This document shows positions 21,696 to 33,205 of a DNA stretch of 64,000 nt, in pieces. How positions within the stretch are numbered: position 1 is the first letter of the stretch; each line of letters begins with the position of its first letter. The notes under the pieces were generated by a model. It was given only the letters and a program-made list of their open reading frames with translations, did not search any database and had not been told where the DNA came from. Source of the DNA: Toxorhynchites rutilus septentrionalis (Eukaryota; Arthropoda; Insecta; Diptera; Culicidae); contig NC_073746.1 in assembly GCF_029784135.1 (NCBI RefSeq), positions 107,962,661 to 108,026,660 on the forward strand, given 5' to 3'. Made by a program: the position numbers and the translations under genes.

Positions 21696-23741
21696 TCAAA
21701 ATCTAGGAATAGGAATTCGACATCCCGTAACGTCCAGCATTTTTCCTCTAGGACATGCTCTCGGTGCTATGGAAATTACCTGGAATCATAGAGGTGTCCA
21801 TCATTGCTGTAAACAAAAAACAGAAAGTGGGTTATATCTATGGTATAACCGCAATGGTGACGTAGGACTATCGTTGATTCAGTGATTCTTTGTTTGAAGT
21901 TGAATCTGAATCCATTCTGAATGAATGAATGAATAAATGAATATTTGGGGGACTTCGAAAACGAGAGCGTTACGTTGGAGATACAAGGTTTTATGCATCC
22001 AATATTGGATACGGAAATATCCTACTGATGGGGAAGAATAATCTTCAGAAGCTATCCTGTTAATTGCGATTGATTAAAAAATCACAAAACCAAATGTATT
22101 TGGTCACAGTGTTACATGGATAGAAAACATTAAAATAAACTCTTTCTCATGAATGTATTTTTAAATTCCCAGAGGAACTGGCAGATTATTTTCAGTAACG
22201 ATTAGATATTTCCACATTTTCCTCGATACTGGAAGCCCACCAGTGGTTAATGCTTATTCGATATCCACCTGTTAATAGCACTTGATTGAAAAAAACATTT
22301 GGTCACAGTGTTACATGGATAGAAAACATCAAAATAAACTCTTTCACATGAATGTAATTTTAAATTCCCAGAGGAACTAGCAGATTATTTTCCGGATCTT
22401 TCTCGATGCTGAACGGCATCTAAACGGAAAGAATTCCGTGCGTGTATGTGTATGTGTAGCGGCTGCTTCGATGGTCACTTTCTCTTCTCCTGAAGGATCG
22501 GCTTCTCTGTGCTCCCTCACAGTTTCAAACAAACTGCTTGCGTTTCAGGGCAGATCTCAATCCTTCGCCGTCCAGCATCCTCAGCAACGATGTTGTCTTG
22601 TCGATGTCCTCACGAAAAATGAATGCGTCTCACCACCAGAATATCGCTTAAGTATGCTTTTTGTGCGTGATTGAATCGAGAGAAGGCGTGGTTTACGATG
22701 GCAATTAGGAAGGCAAACTAGAGGGGAATGAACTCTTTGAGTTTGGAACTTTCGACGACTGAGCAATAATCGATTGCGGGCGCATACAATATTGGATACG
22801 GAAATATCCTACTGATGGGGAAGAATAATCTTCAGAAGCTATTTTGTTAATTGCGATTGATTGAAAAATCACAAAACCAAATGTATTTGGTCACAGTGTT
22901 ACATGGATAGAAAACATTCAGATAAACTCTTTCACATGAATGTATTTTTAAATTCCCAGAGGAACTGGCAGATTATTTTCCGGATCTTTCTCGATGCTGA
23001 ATGGCATCCAAACGGAAAGAATTCCGCGCGTGTATGTGTGTGTGTGTAGCGGCTGCTTCGATATTTTCCCGGGGAACCGTTTGTGGCATCACTCTCCTCC
23101 TGATGGATTCATGTCTGGCCTAAGGTGCACAAACAGGCTCTTGATGACACCGTTCATCCGCGCTTTCATGATAAACGAAGAGCTTCACCACAACAGCGAC
23201 AACATGCTCCAATCGCTGTTCAATTAGAACTGAGTGGATTTCCGAGCAGCGCTCGCTTATATACCAATTGGTGATTTCAATAGCCTGTTTTGAAAGCAAT
23301 TTTAAGACTATTGAAACAAGTTTTTGGATCAAAAAGTAACAAGTATAGAACGCGTAGACATTTTATCTTTCGAATGAAGTGTTTATCATACCATTTCGTT
23401 CAGTTGTTTAGGAGCTATTAACGCTCAAAATCTCGGTCTCCGGCGTAACGCTTTCGTTTTCGAAACTTTGATTTTACACCCCGGTATAGAAATGAAAGAC
23501 GTAGTCCTACGTCAAAAAAACCTGATAACCTTACACTAGGCGCGGAAAATGTCGGTGACGAGGAGTTCGCTTCGGATTCCTGCCCAGCAGCCTGATCAAG
23601 TTCTTCGGGCAACTCCGCTCCTCTGGATTGTGTGTCCATCGAATCTCCCTCGGCATTTATTGGTTTCGAAATAATGTTGGGCTTTGCAATGCTTGAGATC
23701 AAATATGCAATTATCAATACGAGCGAGATTATGGTACGCAT
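21696..23741 (-). CDS. Secapin-like secreted peptide, array copy A (two exons, 1.76-kb intron)
   Basis: Exon 1 (23741 to 23535) codes 69 residues: a signal peptide (MRTIISLVLIIAYLISSIA) and a polar spacer rich in Glu, Ser and Gln; it ends at AGT|GTAAGG. Exon 2 (21779 to 21696) begins after ATTCCAG in phase 0 and codes 27 residues, VISIAPRACPRGK then a segment ending GCRIPIPRF and TGA. The CPRG...GCR core is the same frame as gene 1. The intron is 1755 bp here against 59 bp in B and C because an inverted X element (21821-23513) sits in its poly(T) tract. A 545-bp element begins 34 bp upstream of the start codon. Both exons appear identical to B and C, but expression may be affected. Function is inferred. 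Confidence 0.65.
21821..23513 (-). mobile_element. Repeat element X, inverted copy X0 inside the intron of copy A
   Basis: It is the reverse-complement counterpart of X1 and X2: it begins CAGAAAGTGGGTTATATC and ends at the dyad GACGTAGTCCTACGTC, with A runs on both sides. Copies B and C have CTGTAAAC followed by a plain A run at this place, so the empty site is visible. It differs from X1/X2 in sequence and in its number of internal 200-bp units, so it is an older or independent copy. Confidence 0.7.
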
Positions 23742-23774
23742 CCTTTCACAATGTGTCTTGAAGATGAACTGGAG

Positions 23775-24319
23775 GGTGACCGGAATAAATCGCCACAGTA
23801 AACAACTGCAACAGAAACAACCGCTTAGAAAAAGTGTAGTAGGCTAGAAATATTTGGCGCGGGAAAAACATCATGTGCCTCACATTTCTATTATAAATTT
23901 ATTCTCTTGTTCTCGTTTTTCGAAATTTATTCTGAGGACAATGTAATGGGGACGAAGTCCCCATTTGGCGAGGATAAGGAATCGAGGCGGCCCATGCCGC
24001 CAAGATGACGCAATCCGAGTCCACCGCCGACCCGCCGTCGGAAGCGGCGGTGTCTCGCACGCAAACCTGGGATCCACTGATTGCCCGGTTAGTTTGAAAC
24101 ATAGGATACGATCCTTTAGCAATGTCCGACCGAGCTCTAGCGAGCGTCGGACGGTATACGTCTGCCCGGGGCGTTACGTTTGCCTGGGGCGATACGTTTG
24201 CCCGGTTAATTCTTGTTTTGAAATACAATACCGCGCCACAATATTTATAGCCTACTACACATTTTATAAGCGGTGGTTTCTGTTGCAGTCGTTTTCTGTG
24301 GCGATTTATTCCGGGAACC
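23775..24319. mobile_element. Mutator-like non-autonomous element with 9-bp target duplication
   Basis: Starts GGTGACCGGAATAAATCGCC and ends with the inverse of GGTTCCCGGAATAAATCGCC; the inverted ends extend about 90 bp (GACTGCAACAGAAAC..., GTGTAGTAGGCTA..., GGCGCGG). GAACTGGAG flanks it at 23766-23774 and 24320-24328. Units B (28597-) and C hold the empty site with one GAACTGGAG, which proves the insertion. Long TIRs plus a 9-bp duplication point to the Mutator superfamily. The interior has GC-rich segments and no transposase. Confidence 0.8.
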
Positions 24320-24328
24320 GAACTGGAG

Positions 24329-25275
24329 GAATCTCTTATCTCATCGGTTCGGAAATTCATGGTTTCAATGATTGTTTCTTTTAGCATTTCTTTTTCCCGC
24401 GAGAGAAATGAAAAGGGCGCATATAATTTGATTGATTCGTTTTCTGATGACTAATCTATATAGTCGAAAATGGTCGGATTTTGTACTACAAGATGCCCAC
24501 TATTAAATGAGATCTACAATCTGAAAAATAAAAATTATAAAAAATCGGCATATTTGATAGCGTTGTATTTTTTTTTATTCTTTATTTTTGAGACTTTCAG
24601 CCTCCTGGGCTGGTTCGTCTCAGAGATAGTGTTGTAACCAGGGCTAAACTAACAAATGAAAATGATAATTTCACTAGCTTCTTCAATTTAGGTCAGAGCA
24701 ATTTTCGATTGATTCATTTTATTCTGTCGGCGTGAAGTAAAATTGGCTCTACGGGTACTAAAACATCGATTCCTTTGTTTGGTCTATTTCTGCTGTCCTT
24801 TCGACTCAATTTGAAAGGCAGAAGCTTTCATTTGAAAAAAAAAGCTGCATGATCAACCGAATTCGTTCTTAAATGACGACGAAAGACTCATTGAAACTGA
24901 AAGAATGAAAGATAGGTTTGTCGAAATTTGGTTTCATTAATCTTTCTAGAATTGAGGATCTTCCTTTCGAAACAAATAAATCATTGAACCTAAACGCTAC
25001 TCAACAAAGGCCTGATTTATAAATCCAATCGAGCAATAATCGGAAGGAGTCATGTCGGGTTAATAAGCCACATTGTGTAGAACCCAACTAAGATAGTCCT
25101 GTCATTTGCGGAGCCGTGAAAATTTAAATGAAAGTGTTTATAGAAAAATATGCCCGAATACACACGAAGTGCAAACATGTCATCTTTTGAGCTTCTGAAT
25201 CTCTCGTAAGCTGGAACGACAACGGTGTTTCGTGTTCCCTATTCACAACGTTGAAGTGATATGTTTCGATTTTTT
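24329..25275. other. Downstream part of unit A, no gene seen
   Basis: AT-rich sequence shared with units B (28606-29551) and C (33590-34540). Small conserved frames such as 25124-25321 follow from the duplication and are not called genes. Single-base markers here (for example GAAATGAAAAGGGCGC near 24400) allow the crossover in unit B to be mapped. Confidence 0.5.
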
Positions 25276-27303
25276 GACGTAGGACTACGTCTTTCATTTC
25301 TATACCGGGGTGTAAAATCAAAGTTTCGAAAACGAAAGCGTTACGCCGGAGACCGAGATTTTGAGCGTTAATAGCTCCTAAACAACTGAACGAAATGGTA
25401 TGATAAACACTTCATTCGAAAGATAAAATGTCTACGCGTTATATACTTGTTACTTTTTGATCCAAAAACTTGTTTCAATAGTCTTAAAATTGCTTTCAAA
25501 ACAGGCTATTGAAATCACCAATCGGTATATAAGCGAGCGGTGCTCGGAAATCCACTCAGTTCTAATTGAACAGCGATTGGAGCATGTTGTCGCTGTTGCG
25601 GTGAAGCTCTTTATTTATCATGAAAGCGCGGATGAACGGTGTCACCAAGAGCCTGTTTGTGCACCCTAGGCCAGAAGGGAATCTATCAGGAGGAGAGTGA
25701 TGCCACAAACGGTTCCCTGGGAAGACATCGCTACACACACATACACGCGCGGCTATTAACAGGTGGTTATCGAGTTAGCATTAACCACTGGTGGGCTTCC
25801 AGTATCGAGGAAAATGTGGAAATATCTAATCGTTACTGAAAATAATCTGCCAGTTCCTTTGGGCATTTTCAAAATATATTCATGTGAAAGAGTTTAATTG
25901 AATGTTTTCTATCCATGTAACACTGTGACCAAATATGTTTCAATCAAGTGCTATTAACAGGTGGTTATCGAGTTGGCATTAACCACTGGTGGGCTTCCAG
26001 TATCGAGGAATATGTGGAAATATCTAATCGTTACTGAAAATAATCTGCCAGTTCCTCTGGGAATTTAAAAATACATTCATGTGAAAGAGTTTATTTGAAT
26101 GTTTTCTATCCATGTAACACTGTGACCAAATATGTTTCAATCAAGTGCTATTAACAGATGGTTATCGAGTTAGCATTAACCACTGGTGGGCCTCCAGTAT
26201 CGAGGAAAATGTGGAAATATCTAATCGTTACTGAAAATAATCTGCCAGTTCCTCTGGGAATTTAAAAATACATTCATATGAAAGAGTTTATTCGAATGTT
26301 TTCTATCCATGTAACACTGTGACCAAATACATTTGGTTTTGTGATTTTTCAATCAATCGCAATTAACAGGATAGCTTCTGAAGATTATTCTTCCCCATCA
26401 GTAGGATATTTGCGTATCCAATATTGTATGCGCCCGCAATCGATTATTGCTCAGTCGCCGAAAGTTCCGAGCTCAGAGAGTTCATTCCCCTCTAGTTTGC
26501 CTTCCAAATTGCCATCGTAAACCACACCTTCTCTCGATTCAATCACACACAAAAAGCATGCTTAAGCGATATTCTGGTGGTGAGACACATTCATTTTTCG
26601 TGAAGACATCGACAAGACAACATCGTTGCCTAGCGTGCTGGAGGAGGTGGACGGCGAAGGATCGACACATACACGCGCAGAATTCTTTCCGTTTGGATGC
26701 CATTCAGCATCGAGAAAGTTCCGGAAAGATCTAATCATTTCTGGAAAATAATCTGCCAGTTCCTCTGGGAATTTAAAAATACATTCATGTGAAAGAGTTT
26801 ATTTGAATGTTTTCTATCCATGTAACACTGTGACCAAATATGTTTCAATCAAGTGCTATTAACAGGTGGTTATCGAATTAGTATTAACCACTGGTGGGCT
26901 CCCAGTATCGAGGAAAATGTGGAAACATTTAATGGTTGCTGGAAAATAATCTGCCAGTTCCCCTTGGAATTGAAAATTACATTCAAGCGAAAGAGTTTAT
27001 TTTAATGTTTTCTATCCATAAAATACCCATATAATACATTTGGGTTTGTGATTTGTCAATCAAGTACAGTTAGCAGGTTAGCTTCTGAAGATTATTCTTC
27101 AGAACAAGGTTTTTCGTATCCTATATTGGATGCATAAAACCTTGTGCCTCCAACGTAACGCTCTCGTTTTCGAAGTCCCCCAAATATTCATTCATTCATT
27201 CATTCAGAATGGATTGAGATTCAACTTCAAAAAAATGATCTCTAAATCAACGATAGTCCTACGTCACCCTTGCGGTTATACCATAGATATAACCCACTTT
27301 CTG
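25276..27303 (+). mobile_element. Repeat element X, copy X1 between units A and B
   Basis: Runs from the dyad at 25276 to CCCACTTTCTG, between T runs. The ends are imperfect inverted repeats: TTTCGAAAACGAAAGCGTTA near the left end and, inverted near the right end, CTTCGAAAACGAGAGCGTTA, each with a TGACGTAGGACTA motif outside. The interior has several roughly 198-bp units starting at 25753, 25951, 26148 and 26856 (CTATTAACAG...), plus a non-repeat block with CATTCCCCTCTAGTTTGCCT. No protein with recognisable motifs is encoded. It behaves like a non-autonomous inverted-repeat element, family unknown to me. Confidence 0.6.
25526..25560 (+). promoter_or_regulatory. TATA box plus arthropod initiator inside X1
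   Basis: TATATAAG at 25526 and TCAGT at 25556-25560 are spaced about 32 bp, the ideal distance for a pol II core promoter. The same pair is in X2 (29802-29836) and, inverted, in X0 (about 23230-23263). The transcript would contain only a short frame beginning MKARMNGVTKSLFVHP. Whether it is active is unknown. Confidence 0.45.
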
Positions 27304-27308
27304 TTTTT

Positions 27309-27435
27309 ATACTTGCTTTGACATATCCCTTTACTGTGCAAAAGAGTGAGTGAACTGCTCAAAAGAACTAGTTCTCCTAAGTGAACGGTTGGTCGGTGAA
27401 CGGTTCATTGAAGTGAACCGTTTTGCCCACCTCTA
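27309..27435. mobile_element. Right-end remnant of the hAT element in unit B
   Basis: Homologous to 20753-20879 and ends GCCCACCTCTA followed by CTGTCAAC, but no left end is present. The remnant was created by the array duplication, not by a new insertion. Unit C has the same at 32293-32419. Confidence 0.8.
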
Positions 27436-28221
27436 CTGTCAACCAACAGTTTGGTCGGGTCGGCCTTCTGGTGCAAAAACCGACCTAACTTAATCGGCGT
27501 AATGTGCGCACATGCATTCCTCCGGGGACTCTTATGCTAAAAATCAATAGCGTCTTTCCTGCTTGGCGTCCGATGATAGAATGTGGCCAAGCCCCACTAT
27601 CGCTCACTTCATATAGCCATACTATATTTATTTATAGTATCTTTTTTGTCTCCTTCCTTCACCTTGTCCATACGTTTCGCCCGTACCCGTGGTTGCTTAT
27701 AATGAATAGCTGTTTGCTGCGGGAGCGCAGACAAAATGTATGGGAAAGAAGGTAATTCTTTCTTCCAATTTTTCATAAATTTGAACTTTGTATGAGCTGA
27801 AACCCGTAATGTGTAGCATATAAACAATTGCTGAGGATATTTCCTATCAATGTGTGTATTTGGAACCAAAATCCATTCATTAATTGAAGAGGTATTAGCG
27901 TTCAAAAACTGAACACTTTTTCACACCGACATATTGAAATGGGCCCCTATATTGAAAAGTTAGACGTAGTTCTACGTCAAAAAGAAATTATATTCCACGA
28001 GTACAGATCACGTTAAGAAAAATAATTCCTGTGGGAACTTGGGTATCCGAAATTATTTAAATGAAAATAACAATTGTGTGTGGGACGAAGTTCACCGGGG
28101 TAGCTAGTTGTTAAGAAAAACTGAAGTACAGACATGCTTTCGAAATATTTATTTCATCCTTATGTTGCACACTCAATGATCAACTGCAACCTCAATACCT
28201 GTAACATGACTGTTTTATAAA

Positions 28222-28571
28222 TCAAAATCTAGGAATAGGAATTCGACATCCCGTAACGTCCAGCATTTTTCCTCTAGGACATGCTCTCGGTGCTATGGAA
28301 ATTACCTGGAATCATAGAGGTGTCCATCATTGCTGTAAACAAAAAAAAAACCTGATAACCTTACACTAGGCGCGGAAAATGTCGGTGACGAGGAGTTCGC
28401 TTCGGATTCCTGCCCAGCAGCCTGATCAAGTTCCTCGGGCAATTCCGCTCCTCTGGATTGTGTGTCCATCGAATCTCCCTCGGCATTTATTGGTTTCGAA
28501 ATAATGTTGGGCTTTGCAATGCTTGAGATCAAATATGCAATTATCAATACGAGCGAGATTATGGTACGCAT
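28222..28571 (-). CDS. Secapin-like secreted peptide, array copy B (two exons)
   Basis: Exon 1 (28571 to 28365) codes the same 69 residues as copy A; the 59-bp intron (28364-28306) starts GTAAGG and ends ATTCCAG after a T10 tract; exon 2 (28305 to 28222) codes 27 residues with the CPRG...GCR core. With the short intron this is likely the ancestral gene structure. On the minus strand 31-46 bp before the ATG there are an AGATAAG (GATA-type) motif and GAGATTCCTC, one base from a kappaB consensus. That pairing recalls insect immune promoters, but the site may lie within the 5' UTR. Confidence 0.65.
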
Positions 28572-29551
28572 CCTTTCACAATGTGTCTTGAAGATGAACT
28601 GGAGGAATCTCTTATCTCATCGGTTCGGAAATTCATGGTTTCAATGATTGTTTCTTTTAGCATTTCTTTTTCCCGCGAGAGAAATGTAAAGAGCGCATAT
28701 AATTTGATTGATTCGTTTTCTGATGACTAATCTATATAGTCGAAAATGGTCGGATTTTGTACTACAAGATGCCCACTATTAAATGAGATCTACAATCTGA
28801 AAAATAAAAATTATAAAAAATCGGCATATTTGATAGCGTTGTATTTTTTTTTATTCTTTATTTTTGAGACTTTCAGCCTCCTGGGCTGGTTCGTCTCAGA
28901 GATAGTGTTGTAACCAGGGCTAAACTAACAAATGAAAATGATAATTTCACTAGCTTCTTCAATTTAGGTCAGAGCAATTTTCGATTGATTCATTTTATTC
29001 TGTCGGCGTGAAGTAAAATTGGCTCTACGGGTACTAAAACATCGATTCCTTTGTTTGGTCTATTTCTGCTGTCCTTTCGACTCAATTTGAAAGGCAGAAG
29101 CTTTCATTTGAAAAAAAAAGCTGCATGATCAACCGAATTCGTTCTTAAATGACGACGAAAGACTCATTGAAACTGAAAGAATGAAAGATAGGTTTGTCGA
29201 AATTTGGTTTCATTAATCTTTCTAGAATTGAGGATCTTCCTTTCGAAACAAATAAATCATTGAACCTAAACGCTACTCAACAAAGGCCTGATTTATAAAT
29301 CCAATCGAGCAATAATCGGAAGGAGTCATGTCGGGTTAATAAGCCACATTGTGTAGAACCCAACTAAGATAGTCCTGTCATTTGCGGAGCCGTGAAAATT
29401 TAAATGAAAGTGTTTATAGAAAAATATGCCCGAATACACACGAAGTGCAAACATGTCATCTTTTGAGCTTCTGAATCTCTCGTAAGCTGGAACGACAACG
29501 GTGTTTCGTGTTCCCTATTCACAACGTTGAAGTGATATGTTTCGATTTTTT

Positions 29552-32287
29552 GACGTAGGACTACGTCTTTCATTTCTATACCGGGGTGTAAAATCAAAGT
29601 TTCGAAAACGAAAGCGTTACGCCGGAGACCGAGATTTTGAGCGTTAATAGCTCCTAAACAACTGAACGAAATGGTATGATAAACACTTCATTCGAAAGAT
29701 AAAATGTCTACGCGTTATATACTTGTTACTTTTTGATCCAAAAACTTGTTTCAATAGTCTTAAAATTGCTTTCAAAACAGGCTATTGAAATCACCAATCG
29801 GTATATAAGCGAGCGGTGCTCGGAAATCCACTCAGTTCTAATTGAACAGCGATTGGAGCATGTTGTCGCTGTTGCGGTGAAGCTCTTTATTTATCATGAA
29901 AGCGCGGATGAACGGTGTCACCAAGAGCCTGTTTGTGCACCCTAGGCCAGAAGGGAATCTATCAGGAGGAGAGTGATGCCACAAACGGTTCCCTGGGAAG
30001 ACATCGCTACACACACATACACGCGCGGCTATTAACAGGTGGTTATCGAGTTAGCATTAACCACTGGTGGGCTTCCAGTATCGAGGAAAATGTGGAAATA
30101 TCTAATCGTTACTGAAAATAATCTGCCAGTTCCTTTGGGCATTTTCAAAATATATTCATGTGAAAGAGTTTAATTGAATGTTTTCTATCCATGTAACACT
30201 GTGACCAAATATGTTTCAATCAAGTGCTATTAACAGGTGGTTATCGAGTTGGCATTAACCACTGGTGGGCTTCCAGTATCGAGGAATATGTGGAAATATC
30301 TAATCGTTACTGAAAATAATCTGCCAGTTCCTCTGGGAATTTAAAAATACATTCATGTGAAAGAGTTTATTTGAATGTTTTCTATCCATGTAACACTGTG
30401 ACCAAATATGTTTCAATCAAGTGCTATTAACAGATGGTTATCGAGTTAGCATTAACCACTGGTGGGCCTCCAGTATCGAGGAAAATGTGGAAATATCTAA
30501 TCGTTACTGAAAATAATCTGCCAGTTCCTCTGGGAATTTAAAAATACATTCATATGAAAGAGTTTATTCGAATGTTTTCTATCCATGTAACACTGTGACC
30601 AAATACATTTGGTTTTGTGATTTTTCAATCAATCGCAATTAACAGGATAGCTTCTGAAGATTATTCTTCCCCATCAGTAGGATATTTGCGTATCCAATAT
30701 TGTATGCGCCCGCAATCGATTATTGCTCAGTCGCCGAAAGTTCCGAGCTCAGAGAGTTCATTCCCCTCTAGTTTGCCTTCCAAATTGCCATCGTAAACCA
30801 CACCTTCTCTCGATTCAATCACACACAAAAAGCATGCTTAAGCGATATTCTGGTGGTGAGACACATTCATTTTTCGTGAAGACATCGACAAGACAACATC
30901 GTTGCCTAGCGTGCTGGAGGAGGTGGACGGCGAAGGATCGACACATACACGCGCAGAATTCTTTCCGTTTGGATGCCATTCAGCATCGAGAAAGTTCCGG
31001 AAAGATCTAATCATTTCTGGAAAATAATCTGCCAGTTCCTCTGGGAATTTAAAAATACATTCATGTGAAAGAGTTTATTTGAATGTTTTCTATCCATGTA
31101 ACACTGTGACCAAATATGTTTCAATCAAGTGCTATTAACAGATGGTTATCGAGTTAGCATTAACCACTGGTGGGCCTCCAGTATCGAGGAAAATGTGGAA
31201 ATATCTAATCGTTACTGAAAATAATCTGCCAGTTCCTCTGGGAATTTAAAAATACATTCATATGAAAGAGTTTATTCGAATGTTTTCTATCCATGTAACA
31301 CTGTGACCAAATACATTTGGTTTTGTGATTTTTCAATCAATCGCAATTAACAGGATAGCTTCTGAAGATTATTCTTCCCCATCAGTAGGATATTTGCGTA
31401 TCCAATATTGTATGCGCCCGCAATCGATTATTGCTCAGTCGCCGAAAGTTCCGAGCTCAGAGAGTTCATTCCCCTCTAGTTTGCCTTCCAAATTGCCATC
31501 GTAAACCACACCTTCTCTCGATTCAATCACACACAAAAAGCATGCTTAAGCGATATTCTGGTGGTGAGACACATTCATTTTTCGTGAAGACATCGACAAG
31601 ACAACATCGTTGCCTAGCGTGCTGGAGGAGGTGGACGGCGAAGGATCGACACATACACGCGCAGAATTCTTTCCGTTTGGATGCCATTCAGCATCGAGAA
31701 AGTTCCGGAAAGATCTAATCATTTCTGGAAAATAATCTGCCAGTTCCTCTGGGAATTTAAAAATACATTCATGTGAAAGAGTTTATTTGAATGTTTTCTA
31801 TCCATGTAACACTGTGACCAAATATGTTTCAATCAAGTGCTATTAACAGGTGGTTATCGAATTAGTATTAACCACTGGTGGGCTCCCAGTATCGAGGAAA
31901 ATGTGGAAACATTTAATGGTTGCTGGAAAATAATCTGCCAGTTCCCCTTGGAATTGAAAATTACATTCAAGCGAAAGAGTTTATTTTAATGTTTTCTATC
32001 CATAAAATACCCATATAATACATTTGGGTTTGTGATTTGTCAATCAAGTACAGTTAGCAGGTTAGCTTCTGAAGATTATTCTTCAGAACAAGGTTTTTCG
32101 TATCCTATATTGGATGCATAAAACCTTGTGCCTCCAACGTAACGCTCTCGTTTTCGAAGTCCCCCAAATATTCATTCATTCATTCATTCAGAATGGATTG
32201 AGATTCAACTTCAAAAAAATGATCTCTAAATCAACGATAGTCCTACGTCACCCTTGCGGTTATACCATAGATATAACCCACTTTCTG
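29552..32287 (+). mobile_element. Repeat element X, copy X2 between units B and C
   Basis: Matches X1 at an offset of 4276 bp up to about 31131, then carries an extra 708-bp direct duplication (30424-31131 repeated at 31132-31839), then continues at an offset of 4984. I saw no base differences from X1 in the shared parts. The duplication has expanded the internal 198-bp units and the 95-codon frame seen at 26447, 30723 and 31431. Confidence 0.75.
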
Positions 32288-33205
32288 TTTTTATACTTGC
32301 TTTGACATATCCCTTTACTGTGCAAAAGAGTGAGTGAACTGCTCAAAAGAACTAGTTCTCCTAAGTGAACGGTTGGTCGGTGAACGGTTCATTGAAGTGA
32401 ACCGTTTTGCCCACCTCTACTGTCAACCAACAGTTTGGTCGGGTCGGCCTTCTGGTGCAAAAACCGACCTAACTTAATCGGCGTAATGTGCGCACATGCA
32501 TTCCTCCGGGGACTCTTATGCTAAAAATCAATAGCGTCTTTCCTGCTTGGCGTCCGATGATAGAATGTGGCCAAGCCCCACTATCGCTCACTTCATATAG
32601 CCATACTATATTTATTTATAGTATCTTTTTTGTCTCCTTCCTTCACCTTGTCCATACGTTTCGCCCGTACCCGTGGTTGCTTATAATGAATAGCTGTTTG
32701 CTGCGGGAGCGCAGACAAAATGTATGGGAAAGAAGGTAATTCTTTCTTCCAATTTTTCATAAATTTGAACTTTGTATGAGCTGAAACCCGTAATGTGTAG
32801 CATATAAACAATTGCTGAGGATATTTCCTATCAATGTGTGTATTTGGAACCAAAATCCATTCATTAATTGAAGAGGTATTAGCGTTCAAAAACTGAACAC
32901 TTTTTCACACCGACATATTGAAATGGGCCCCTATATTGAAAAGTTAGACGTAGTTCTACGTCAAAAAGAAATTATATTCCACGAGTACAGATCACGTTAA
33001 GAAAAATAATTCCTGTGGGAACTTGGGTATCCGAAATTATTTAAATGAAAATAACAATTGTGTGTGGGACGAAGTTCACCGGGGTAGCTAGTTGTTAAGA
33101 AAAACTGAAGTACAGACATGCTTTCGAAATATTTATTTCATCCTTATGTTGCACACTCAATGATCAACTGCAACCTCAATACCTGTAACATGACTGTTTT
33201 ATAAA

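Noticed and set aside
25124..25321. A 65-codon minus-strand frame repeated at 29400
   Set aside because: It spans the boundary between a unit and X, and its identity follows from the crossover; in unit C the frame is broken.
25753..26360. Regularly spaced repeats resembling a CRISPR array
   Set aside because: Units are about 198 bp, nearly identical throughout with no unique spacers, and lie in a eukaryotic transposable element.
26447..26734. A 95-codon frame in X seen three times (also 30723 and 31431)
   Set aside because: Identity follows from recent duplication of X. Composition is not protein-like, and the related X0 copy does not preserve it.
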